Below are positions 56,846 to 63,678 of a stretch of 64,000 nt of DNA, piece after piece (the first letter of the stretch is position 1; each line of letters opens with the position of its first letter). The translations under genes were made by a program, and so were the position numbers. The notes under the pieces were generated by a model that searched no databases, was not told where the DNA came from, and saw only the letters and a list, made by a program, of their open reading frames with translations. Source of the stretch: Corynebacterium sp. HMSC29G08. Its GTDB lineage: Bacteria > Actinomycetota > Actinomycetes > Mycobacteriales > Mycobacteriaceae. The stretch covers positions 520 through 64,519 of the forward strand of contig NZ_KV786209.1 in the NCBI RefSeq assembly GCF_001806875.1, written 5' to 3'.

Positions 56846-57289
56846 CTAGGGAATTTGGGGCCGTTGCCTCATCGCTTTCAGCTCCGAGCGCCGCTTCTTT
56901 GCTTCGAGTCGGCGCCGCACCGAGCCCCTCGTCGGCTTCGTTTTGCGCCGCGGGGGAGGGGGCGGAGCTAGGGCCTCGCGCAACAGGGCGGCCATGCGTT
57001 CGCGTGCCTCAGCTCGGTTGCGCACCTGCGACCGCTGGGTCGACGCAGACACGGTGAGGACGGAGCCGTCCAAGCGGTGCTCGAGGTTGCGCAAGATGCG
57101 GCGGCGTTGGGCGTCGGTAAGCGATGCGCTTTCAGCGATATTGATGGAAAGCTGGACCTTGCTGTCGGTCGTGTTGACGCCCTGGCCGCCCGGACCCGAC
57201 GACTTCGCGAACCGCTCCGTTAGGTCGGCAGCGGCGATGACTGCACCGTCGGGGATTCCCGGGCCGGGCGCGATGGTCAGGTCTTTCAT
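56846..57289 (-). CDS. arfB: Ribosome-rescue peptidyl-tRNA hydrolase ArfB
   Basis: Protein of 147 aa with the class-I release-factor GGQ domain (SSGPGGQGVNTTDSKVQL) and a basic C-terminal tail (RRLEAKKRRSELKAMRQR) that enters the empty mRNA channel. It rescues stalled ribosomes lacking a stop codon. The ATG at 57289 gives the usual short N-terminus; the raw frame is 55 codons longer. The stop is 7 bp from the higA stop (convergent). Confidence 0.92.
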   Translation of the reverse strand: MKDLTIAPGPGIPDGAVIAAADLTERFAKSSGPGGQGVNTTDSKVQLSINIAESASLTDAQRRRILRNLEHRLDGSVLTVSASTQRSQVRNRAEARERMAALLREALAPPPPPRRKTKPTRGSVRRRLEAKKRRSELKAMRQRPQIP

Positions 57290-57308
57290 GCAGCCCAGTC
57301 TAGGTGCC

Positions 57309-57569
57309 CTACGAGTCGTTCTTGTCTCGGCGGAAGCGGAGACCGCGTCGCGACGGACGGGGTTCAGCCTCAGAATTATTCTCGTCGTCGGTTGAGTCGA
57401 GTGCTTTTTGCTCTTCCTTCTCCCGTCGGGCTTCGATTTCAGCGGCCTTCGCAAGTAGCCGGTCGTCGTTCATGTCGCGAATTTTCTCGGTGGCTTTCTG
57501 CGCCTGATCCACCGCAGCCTGACGGGCGCGGTTCGCGACATTGACTGTGTCTCCCGCTAGCGACATCAC
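57309..57569 (-). CDS. Small charged protein, unknown function
   Basis: Protein of 86 aa, mostly helical and highly charged: GDTVNVANRARQAAVDQAQKAT, a probable coiled coil through MNDDRLLAKAAEIEARREKEEQ, and a basic end (RPSRRGLRFRRDK). No family recognised. It starts GTG-ATG, so 57566 is an alternative. It lies 19 bp upstream of arfB on the same strand. Confidence 0.55.
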   Translation of the reverse strand: MMSLAGDTVNVANRARQAAVDQAQKATEKIRDMNDDRLLAKAAEIEARREKEEQKALDSTDDENNSEAEPRPSRRGLRFRRDKNDS

Positions 57570-57614
57570 AGATTGACGCCAGCCTTGGACCTAGAGACGC
57601 TCCGCGTAGTGTAG

Positions 57615-57965
57615 CTAGGCCCCGGGGTTACCCACGCAGAACTCGTTGCCTTCCGGGTCCTGCATGACAGTCCACACCAATCCCGGCGCCTCGTGGGTGG
57701 TGAGTTCGGTAGCGCCTAGGTCTTTGAGGCGTTCTATTAAAGTTTCGCGCTCCGCCCCGCCAACGTCGATGTGCATGCGGTTTTTCCCAGGTGTCGGATC
57801 CTTGACGCGCTGAAATCCCAGCGCCGGGGTGGAATCAACCATCACAAAATCGCCGTAATCCGCGGCGATTTCGCAACCGGTTGCGGCGGACCAAAACTTG
57901 GCGAGCTTTGAGGGATCGTGGCAGTCGAAGGTGATCTGCCGGATCGTGAGATTGGCATCATTCAT
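57615..57965 (-). CDS. Single-domain VOC (glyoxalase-like) protein
   Basis: Protein of 116 aa: TIRQITFDCHDPSKLAKFWSAATG, then FQRVKDPTPGKNRMHIDVG, and the typical end VWTVMQDPEGNEFCVGNPG. It belongs to the glyoxalase/bleomycin-resistance superfamily. The final Glu of NEFCV and the His of RMHIDV are plausible metal ligands. The substrate is unknown. Confidence 0.85.
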   Translation of the reverse strand: MNDANLTIRQITFDCHDPSKLAKFWSAATGCEIAADYGDFVMVDSTPALGFQRVKDPTPGKNRMHIDVGGAERETLIERLKDLGATELTTHEAPGLVWTVMQDPEGNEFCVGNPGA

Positions 57966-58010
57966 GGTCTCTATTATGAGGATGGGATCTGACGCTTGCT
58001 ACGTCCATTT

Positions 58011-58256
58011 CTAAATAGCATTCTTTAGCGCTTCGCGGATTGCCTGAGAGCGTGACCATCCGTTTGCAGCCGCATACTCGTCGAGGTCCGATATCTCGCC
58101 GGGGGAAAGCCGAATGGAGATAACCTTCGCAGCATCTTCGTTTCGAGGTTTCCTTCCACGTCGACGAAGTGTCTCTACGTCGTAGCCTTTCTCGGCTTCG
58201 GTTACCCACGCATCGATTTGCTCTTCGCTGACTAGCTTCCCATTGATAGTTTTCAT
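58011..58256 (-). CDS. Ribbon-helix-helix (CopG-like) protein, probable orphan antitoxin
   Basis: Protein of 81 aa with a C-terminal ribbon-helix-helix: KVISIRLSPGEISDLDEYAAANGWSRSQAIREAL. The N-terminal INGKLVSEEQIDAWVTEAEKGYDVETLRRRGRKP is like toxin-wrapping segments of type II antitoxins. No toxin-sized frame lies on either side in the same orientation, so the partner seems lost or elsewhere. Confidence 0.78.
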   Translation of the reverse strand: MKTINGKLVSEEQIDAWVTEAEKGYDVETLRRRGRKPRNEDAAKVISIRLSPGEISDLDEYAAANGWSRSQAIREALKNAI

Positions 58257-58321
58257 GCACGTAATCGTAATACGGAAAAGGGCTTGGCGGCTAGGGGCAG
58301 GTTATAGTCTTTCGACAATCC

Positions 58322-58392
58322 GTGGAGGTCAAGTTCAACGTGTAACGCGGCTGTTAGGGTGGAGGTTGTTGACTACTACTGACAAGCTCTCC
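58322..58392 (+). pseudogene. Remnant of a second higBA locus
   Basis: Two parts match the intact higBA region. 58322-58345 (VEVKFNV-stop) corresponds to micro-ORF 1. After a TTAGGGTG like the higB -10, 58362-58392 encodes the last codons of a higB (VVDYY-stop) and the first of a higA (TTTDKL) in the same overlapping frames; GTTGACTACYACTGACAAGC is shared. The body of higB and all but the start of higA are deleted. Confidence 0.7.
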
Positions 58393-58454
58393 CTGTTGGT
58401 GAATTCGCGGAGGCGCAAGTGGTCGGGCATGTGCCCGATGAGGTGAGAGGCGCC

Positions 58455-59450
58455 ATGGAGCATCACACAGCCGTCGTCGTTGGTGGTGGCCAGTCCGGTC
58501 TAGCCACGGCATACTACCTGCGGCGCTACGAAGTGGACTTCTTGATCTTGGACAATCAAGAGGAACCCGGTGGAGCGTGGTTGCACACGTGGCCTTCACT
58601 GACACTTTTCTCCGCCGCGGAGTTTTCCAACCTGCCCGCCTGGCCTATGCCGCGGTACCCGGGGTATCCGCCGGCACGTCATGTCATCGAATATCTGGAA
58701 AGCTACGAACGACGCTACGATCTGCCGGTTCGGCGCCCAGTGCACGTGCGCAGCGTGTCCCACGAGAAAGGGATGTTCTACCTAGATACGAGCGCCGGTC
58801 AATTCACAGCGGACCACGTTGTCGCGGCCACCGGCACGTGGTCCGCGCCTTTTGTGCCCCACTATCCGGGCACCTTCCGTGGACGTCAGTGGCACTCGTC
58901 GACCTACCCCGGCCCCGAACCATTCCGCGGCGCGAAGGTCGCGGTGGTCGGCGGGGCGAACTCGGGTGCCCAGATCGCCGCGGACCTCATCGGGTCGTCG
59001 GAGGTCACATGGTTCACACGTGAGCAACCGCGCTGGATGCCTGATGATGTCGATGGCCGCGATCTCTTTCTCCGCAGCCGCCGCCGGATTCTCGGTGGCG
59101 ATTCCGACCCGAACCTCGGGGACCTCGGGGACCTCGGCGACATTGTCGCGCTTCCTCATCTCCGTGAGCTCCGCGGTTCCGGCCAACTCACCGCTACCCC
59201 CGTCTTCGATAGTTTGAGCGAGCTCGACCACGACCATCTGATCTGGTGCACTGGTTTCCGTCCGGCCCTCGGTCCATTCCGCCACCTCATGCGTGGCCGC
59301 GAAGCCGCGGTGAAGAATCTGCATCTTGTCGGTTACGGCAACTGGACCGGTGACGGTTCGGCAACCCTGATGGGTGTCGGGCCCTTTGCCAAACACACTG
59401 CCCAGGTAGTCGCGGGCTGTGTCGATGAAGCACAGCACCACGAGTTTTGA
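58455..59450 (+). CDS. ArsO-like flavin-containing monooxygenase
   Basis: NAD(P)H/FAD-dependent oxidoreductase of 331 aa. It has the FAD motif VVVGGGQSGLATAYYLRR, EEPGGAWLHTWPSLTLFSAAE, the second dinucleotide motif VAVVGGANSGAQIAADL, and the late ATG-like WCTGFRP. It resembles ArsO proteins of arsenic loci, but no arsenic gene is nearby; the next gene is a divalent-metal pump. A GDLGDLGD tandem repeat near residue 220 comes from a small DNA duplication. Start ATG at 58455 after GTGAGAGG. Confidence 0.78.
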   Translation: MEHHTAVVVGGGQSGLATAYYLRRYEVDFLILDNQEEPGGAWLHTWPSLTLFSAAEFSNLPAWPMPRYPGYPPARHVIEYLESYERRYDLPVRRPVHVRSVSHEKGMFYLDTSAGQFTADHVVAATGTWSAPFVPHYPGTFRGRQWHSSTYPGPEPFRGAKVAVVGGANSGAQIAADLIGSSEVTWFTREQPRWMPDDVDGRDLFLRSRRRILGGDSDPNLGDLGDLGDIVALPHLRELRGSGQLTATPVFDSLSELDHDHLIWCTGFRPALGPFRHLMRGREAAVKNLHLVGYGNWTGDGSATLMGVGPFAKHTAQVVAGCVDEAQHHEF

Positions 59451-59472
59451 AATGGCGTCAACGTAACTCGAC

Positions 59473-61365
59473 TCAGCGCTTCGCTTGCGCAGCTCGCAGG
59501 CCGTTCAAAATCACGATGACTTCGGCGACCTCGTGAACCAACACGACGGCAGCCAGGCCCAGCACGCCGCTGATCGCCAGCGGCATCAACACGATGATGA
59601 TGGCCAGAGACAGCACGATGTTTTGGTTGATGATCCTGCTGCCTCGGCGGGCGTGCTGCAGGGCCTGCGGGATCAGCCGGAGGTCGTGGCCGGTGAAGGC
59701 GACGTCAGCGGACTCGATTGCGGCGTCAGAGCCGGTTGCTCCCATCGCTATGCCCACCGTAGCGCTCGCCAGTGCCGGCGCGTCGTTGATGCCGTCGCCA
59801 ATCATCGCCGTCGGCGTCTTGGAGGAGAGTTCGGCAACGATGCTTGCCTTATCCTCTGGACGAAGCTCGGCGCGCATGTCGTCGATTCCGGCGATTTCAG
59901 CCAGCGCCCGGGCGGTGCGAGTGTTGTCGCCGGTGAGCATGCTCACTTCCACGCCGTTGGCGTGCAGGGTCTGCACAGCTTCGGGCACCTCGGGACGCAG
60001 CTCGTCGCGGACCCCGATCGCCCCGGCGAGGGCGTCATCGACGGTAACAAGGACGCAGGTCTGACCCTCGGACTCCATGCGCTCAACGTCTGCCTTTAGT
60101 GGCCCGGCGTCGATCCACCGGGGGCTGCCAACCAGCACCCGTCGACCTTCGACGGTGCCGCCGATGCCATGACCGGCCTCCTCGCTGATGTCCGAGGCGG
60201 TGGGGGCTTTGGGGACCGCTGCCGCGATCGCCGCGGCGAGGGGGTGCGTCGATTGGTGCTCAACTGCCGCCGCGAAGGCGAGCACCTGCGCCCGATCGAA
60301 TCCGTCTGCCGGGACCACGCCTGTAACCTCGGGCTGGTTGCGTGTAAGGGTTCCGGTCTTATCCACCGCCAGGTGACGGATGCCGCCGAGCCGCTCGAAC
60401 GCCGCCCCGGACTTGATGACCACTCCGAACTGGCTGGCTGCGCCGATCGCGGCCACGACCGTCAGCGGCACGGAGATTGCCAGCGCGCACGGCGATGCTG
60501 CGACCAGGACCACCAACGCGCGGGTGATCCACGTCTCGGGGTCGCCCAGCAGCGAGCCGATCACGCCTACCAGCACCGCCAGGATCATCACGCCGGGCAC
60601 TAAGGGTCGGGCAATCCGGTCGGCGATCCGGGCGCGGTCGCCCTTTTCCGCCTGCGCCTGCTCGACCAGGTCCACGAGTGTGGTCAGCGAGTTGTCCGTT
60701 CCAGCTGCGGTCGTCTCGACTTCCAGCACGCCGGCGGAGTTGATCGCTCCCGCGGGCACCTCGTCGCCGGGCGCAACCTCCTCCGGAATGGATTCTCCGG
60801 TGATCGCTGAGGTGTCAAGGCTGGAGCGTCCGGAACGAATGATGCCGTCCGTGGCGATCCGCTCTCCGGGGCGCACGAGCATCAGCTCGCCAACCACGAG
60901 GTCCTTCGCAGTGACCTCGACCGCAGTACCGTCGCGCAGCACCGTCGCGGTCTGCGGCACCAACTTCAACAGTGCCCGCAGTCCGCCCTGGGCCCGGTCC
61001 ATCGCCTTGTCTTCCAGTGCCTCGGCGATCGAGTACAGGAACGCTAGCGCCGCGGCCTCTCCGACGTAACCGAGGATCACCGCGCCGACCGCGCTGATCG
61101 TCATCAGTAAACCAATGCCGAGCTTGCGCTTTGTGACGAGGTTCCGTATTGCGCCGGGCGCGAACGTATACGCCCCTAGCAGCAGGCCGATCCAGAACAG
61201 GACTGTCGCGGGTGTCTCTAGCCCGGACCAGTCCAGCGCCAGGCCTATACCGAGGGCTACGCCAGAGAAGATTGGCAGTAGCAACTCGGGGTCCTTCCAC
61301 CATGGCCGATCGAGATCTTCGATCTCCGTGGCTGGTTCGTGCTCGCATCCACATGCTGAACTCAT
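59473..61365 (-). CDS. Heavy-metal P-type ATPase, CtpG-like (P1B type with SPC motif)
   Basis: Efflux ATPase of 630 aa. It has TGES, the membrane metal motif SPC in VAASPCALAIS instead of CPC, the phosphorylation motif DKTGTLTRN, HP in HQSTHPLA, and GDGINDAP. The N-terminus has a short Cys/His stretch (ACGCEHE) rather than a full metal-binding domain. SPC is typical of pumps for Co, Fe, Cd or Zn; similarity to mycobacterial CtpG plus the CmtR partner suggests Cd/Pb/Zn. AAGGAG precedes the ATG, which overlaps the cmtR stop as ATGA. Confidence 0.88.
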   Translation of the reverse strand: MSSACGCEHEPATEIEDLDRPWWKDPELLLPIFSGVALGIGLALDWSGLETPATVLFWIGLLLGAYTFAPGAIRNLVTKRKLGIGLLMTISAVGAVILGYVGEAAALAFLYSIAEALEDKAMDRAQGGLRALLKLVPQTATVLRDGTAVEVTAKDLVVGELMLVRPGERIATDGIIRSGRSSLDTSAITGESIPEEVAPGDEVPAGAINSAGVLEVETTAAGTDNSLTTLVDLVEQAQAEKGDRARIADRIARPLVPGVMILAVLVGVIGSLLGDPETWITRALVVLVAASPCALAISVPLTVVAAIGAASQFGVVIKSGAAFERLGGIRHLAVDKTGTLTRNQPEVTGVVPADGFDRAQVLAFAAAVEHQSTHPLAAAIAAAVPKAPTASDISEEAGHGIGGTVEGRRVLVGSPRWIDAGPLKADVERMESEGQTCVLVTVDDALAGAIGVRDELRPEVPEAVQTLHANGVEVSMLTGDNTRTARALAEIAGIDDMRAELRPEDKASIVAELSSKTPTAMIGDGINDAPALASATVGIAMGATGSDAAIESADVAFTGHDLRLIPQALQHARRGSRIINQNIVLSLAIIIVLMPLAISGVLGLAAVVLVHEVAEVIVILNGLRAAQAKR

Positions 61366-61721
61366 GCGTCCACTCCTTTTCCATCGCAGCCGGGCACCGA
61401 GCACTCAGGGTCGATGCACGGGGCGTTTTCGTCGACAGCCAACGTCGCGTTCACTAGTGCGTTGAGTGCTGTCGCAAGGTGCGGATCGGCGATTTCGTAA
61501 CGTGTCTTGCGGCCCTCCGGCTCGGCGACGATGATGCCGCAGTCACGCAAGCAGGTCAGGTGGTTCGAAACGTTCGAGCGGGTCAGGTCCAGGTCGCGCG
61601 AAAGCACGGCCGGGTAGCTCGGGCCGTTAAGTAGGGTCAGCAGGATTCTGGAGCGCGTCGGATCTGCCATGGCCCGGCCGAGCCGGTTCATGACGTCGAG
61701 GCGTGAAGCAATGGTCAGCAC
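61362..61721 (-). CDS. cmtR: ArsR/SmtB-family metal sensor CmtR
   Basis: Repressor of 119 aa. The winged helix contains LTRSNVSNHLTCLRDCG, and Cys57, Cys61 and Cys102 fall at the exact positions of the Cd/Pb ligands of M. tuberculosis CmtR. Two more Cys follow (107 and 112) in PECSVPGC. GTG start at 61721, 7 nt after TACTAT and inside its own operator, so the mRNA is probably leaderless. It represses itself and the metal pump encoded immediately downstream. Confidence 0.9.
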   Translation of the reverse strand: MLTIASRLDVMNRLGRAMADPTRSRILLTLLNGPSYPAVLSRDLDLTRSNVSNHLTCLRDCGIIVAEPEGRKTRYEIADPHLATALNALVNATLAVDENAPCIDPECSVPGCDGKGVDA

Positions 61722-61766
61722 GTATTGAATAGTACAGCAAATACTGTACTATTCAATACGTGCTGA
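61715..61766. promoter_or_regulatory. CmtR operator with symmetric divergent promoters
   Basis: Perfect 23-bp inverted repeats separated by 6 nt (arms 61715-61737 and 61744-61766; the arm core reads CACGTATTGAATAGTACAG). Because of the symmetry each strand has TTGAAT (-35), a 16-nt spacer and TACTAT (-10) followed 7 nt later by GTG. On the minus strand this drives cmtR and the pump; on the plus strand the GTG opens only a 3-codon frame. Confidence 0.85.
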
Positions 61767-61803
61767 ACTGACAGTGAAGCGAAGAGCTTGCGACCTGCAG
61801 GAA

Positions 61804-62871
61804 TTAGTCGATGGGATAGCCGGTAACTGGGCCTTCGTGATTCGGCTGCCAACCCAACGCGGGGGCGACATGCGTGGCGAAGTTGTCCAAGATCTTCACG
61901 TTGACGTCTACGCCCATCCCGGTGGGGATAGTGATGAGCAAGGTGTCGGCGGACATGACGGCGGCGTCGGCTTTGAGCTGCTCAATGAGTTTGTCCGGCT
62001 CGGCGGCGTAGGTGCGGCCGAAGGTGGAGGCGCCGACGTCGGGAAGCATGCCCACCTGATCGGAGCCGGAGGCCTGCATGCCGAACAACTGCATGTCCGC
62101 GCCGTCGACGATGGGGAAGATAGAGCGCGACACCGACACGCGCGGCGTCCAATCGTGGCCCGCCTTCTTCCACGCGGCGCGGTAGCGGCTGATCTGATCC
62201 GCCTGGATTTCGCCCAGAGTCTCGGCGGTGGTCTCGGAGACCAGGGTGGAGGACATCAGGTTGAGCCCGTCCTTGGCGGTTTGCTCGGCAGAAGCGTGGG
62301 TGCCGGAGCCGTAGAAAATGTGCTTACGCAACTCGGGCACCATGGGGAAGACTGGCAGGGCGGAGCCGGGCTGGAACATGTTGGGGTACTGCCGGTCCAG
62401 CGGTGCGGCGGTGGCGAATCCGTTGCCGTCCACTGCAGCCATGAACGCCTCGAGGTGGGCTCGCGCCACGTCCGCGCCGTTGGTCGCTTTACCCTTGTAG
62501 CCGAAGGCCTCCCAGCCGCGGTCAGCCACCTCGGGGGCGCCGCGCGAGACGCCCAGGGCCACGCGGCCACCGGAAATTTGGTACAGCGACGCGGCCTCTT
62601 CGGCGAGGTAGAGCGGGTTTTCATAGCGCATGTCGATGACACCGGTGCCCACCTCGATGTGTTTGGTGGTGGCCGCGACAGCACCCAGCAGCGGCATCGG
62701 GGCGGAGGCCTGCGGCACGAAGTGGTGGACACGGAAGGACGCGTTGTTCACGCCGATTTCGTCCGCAGCCTGTGCGATCTCCAGATGAATCTTGGCAATC
62801 TTTTCCGCGGACGGCCCGCGCTGGCCACCGAAGGCGTAATGCCCGAAGCTTAAGAATCCGAACGCTTTCAT
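61804..62871 (-). CDS. Luciferase-like (LLM) flavin monooxygenase
   Basis: TIM-barrel protein of 355 aa of the bacterial luciferase superfamily: AFGFLSFGHYAFGG, GVNNASFRVHHFVPQASAPMPLLGAVAATTKHIEVGTGVIDMRYENP, and GGRVALGVSRGAPE, which binds the flavin phosphate. It uses FMNH2 or F420; the substrate is unknown. It lies downstream of the outward-facing plus-strand promoter of the CmtR operator, whose transcript would be antisense to it. Confidence 0.83.
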   Translation of the reverse strand: MKAFGFLSFGHYAFGGQRGPSAEKIAKIHLEIAQAADEIGVNNASFRVHHFVPQASAPMPLLGAVAATTKHIEVGTGVIDMRYENPLYLAEEAASLYQISGGRVALGVSRGAPEVADRGWEAFGYKGKATNGADVARAHLEAFMAAVDGNGFATAAPLDRQYPNMFQPGSALPVFPMVPELRKHIFYGSGTHASAEQTAKDGLNLMSSTLVSETTAETLGEIQADQISRYRAAWKKAGHDWTPRVSVSRSIFPIVDGADMQLFGMQASGSDQVGMLPDVGASTFGRTYAAEPDKLIEQLKADAAVMSADTLLITIPTGMGVDVNVKILDNFATHVAPALGWQPNHEGPVTGYPID

Positions 62872-62920
62872 TGGATACCACTCCTTTTGATGGTGCTAAC
62901 GAGCTAACGAGAAAGTAACT

Positions 62921-62959
62921 TTGCAACGAGATACCGTGGACTTCAAGCTCGACGTCTAG
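62921..62959 (+). CDS. Micro-ORF 3, (L/M)QRDTVDFKLDV
   Basis: A 12-codon frame from a TTG, preceded by GAGAAAGTAACT. It has the same length and layout as the micro-ORF at 63562 (GAGAGGGTGACT before ATG): about two thirds of 53 aligned bases agree. The two flank the DUF488 gene as direct repeats. Translation is not proven. Confidence 0.3.
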   Translation: MQRDTVDFKLDV

Positions 62960-63498
62960 CCTCGCTCGGGGTAGCGCACGAGGAGATCGTTGCCGATGAC
63001 TGCGCCGTCGTTGAGCGTTGCCTCACTCACCTTCGCCCCGGCTGCGCCCAGGCCCATAATGTGGCCAACCTCGTCACCGTGGGCGATGAGGTGGTCGGCG
63101 ATGATACGCCGGTGGCAGCGCCACCACACCGCCTCGGCGCACATGATCGCGGTGGGGGTTTCGGCGGCGTTCGCCCGTAGCTGCGAGATCGCGTCGGAGA
63201 ACTCCTCGCCCAGCGCATGGTCGGCGTAATTGTGGAAGCTGCGGTTACGCCAGTTGCCGTTAACCTCAAAAGGCACCGAGTGGGACACGTTGCGCCGTCC
63301 GGTGAGGCCCTCGCTTCTGCTGTAAGTGATGCCACATGTGGGAAGGTGTTCGGCAAGGTGGTCGTCGTTGAACCACGGGTACTTCCTGGACCCGGGCAGC
63401 TTGCGCACATCCACGATGGATGCCACACCGGCAGCCTTGATCATTTCAACGAAGTCCTCGAACTCGAGGTTGGAGTGGCCCACGGTGAAAATGCGCAT
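62956..63498 (-). CDS. DUF488 family protein
   Basis: Protein of 180 aa: RIFTVGHSNLEFEDFVEMIKAAGV, IVDVRKLPGSRKYPWFN, then CAEAVWWRCHRRIIADHLIAHGDEVGHI, all typical of DUF488, whose conserved Cys and Arg suggest an enzyme of unknown activity. The ATG at 63498 is preferred to the longer raw frame. Its stop overlaps the stop of the micro-ORF at 62921 on the other strand. The gene is flanked by related 12-codon elements. Confidence 0.85.
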   Translation of the reverse strand: MRIFTVGHSNLEFEDFVEMIKAAGVASIVDVRKLPGSRKYPWFNDDHLAEHLPTCGITYSRSEGLTGRRNVSHSVPFEVNGNWRNRSFHNYADHALGEEFSDAISQLRANAAETPTAIMCAEAVWWRCHRRIIADHLIAHGDEVGHIMGLGAAGAKVSEATLNDGAVIGNDLLVRYPERG

Positions 63499-63561
63499 GT
63501 CACCAATGCTACGTGCCAGGCGGTTACACCTCACATCGGCGTCACGAATGAGAGGGTGACT

Positions 63562-63600
63562 ATGCAGCGACACGTCGTGGAGTTTAAGTGTCACGTGTAA
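63562..63600 (+). CDS. Micro-ORF 4, MQRHVVEFKCHV
   Basis: A 12-codon frame with ATG and a fair Shine-Dalgarno (GAGAGGGTG). It matches the elements at 56181, 58322 and 62921 in the C-terminal V-(E/D)-x-K-x-x-V-stop pattern. No gene follows on the same strand within the window. Confidence 0.35.
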   Translation: MQRHVVEFKCHV

Positions 63601-63678
63601 AGGTTTTTCAAGCATCGCGCGATGGGGACGTGGACCTACGATCGCAGGGGGAATCGTCGTAAATGTAGAGCCGTGTTT

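Noticed and set aside
58243..58446. 67-codon frame containing TTTDKLS
   Set aside because: Only the TTTDKL part corresponds to a higA start; the rest is out-of-frame filler. Recorded instead as a higBA remnant.
59110..59142. Tandem repeat encoding GDLGDLGD
   Set aside because: A simple in-frame 9-bp duplication within a coding region; no sign of a mobile or regulatory element.
61774..62853. Plus-strand frame of 359 codons downstream of the CmtR operator
   Set aside because: Tempting because the symmetric promoter points into it, but it is His/Gly-rich and antisense to a well-supported luciferase-like gene. A transcript is possible; a protein is not supported.
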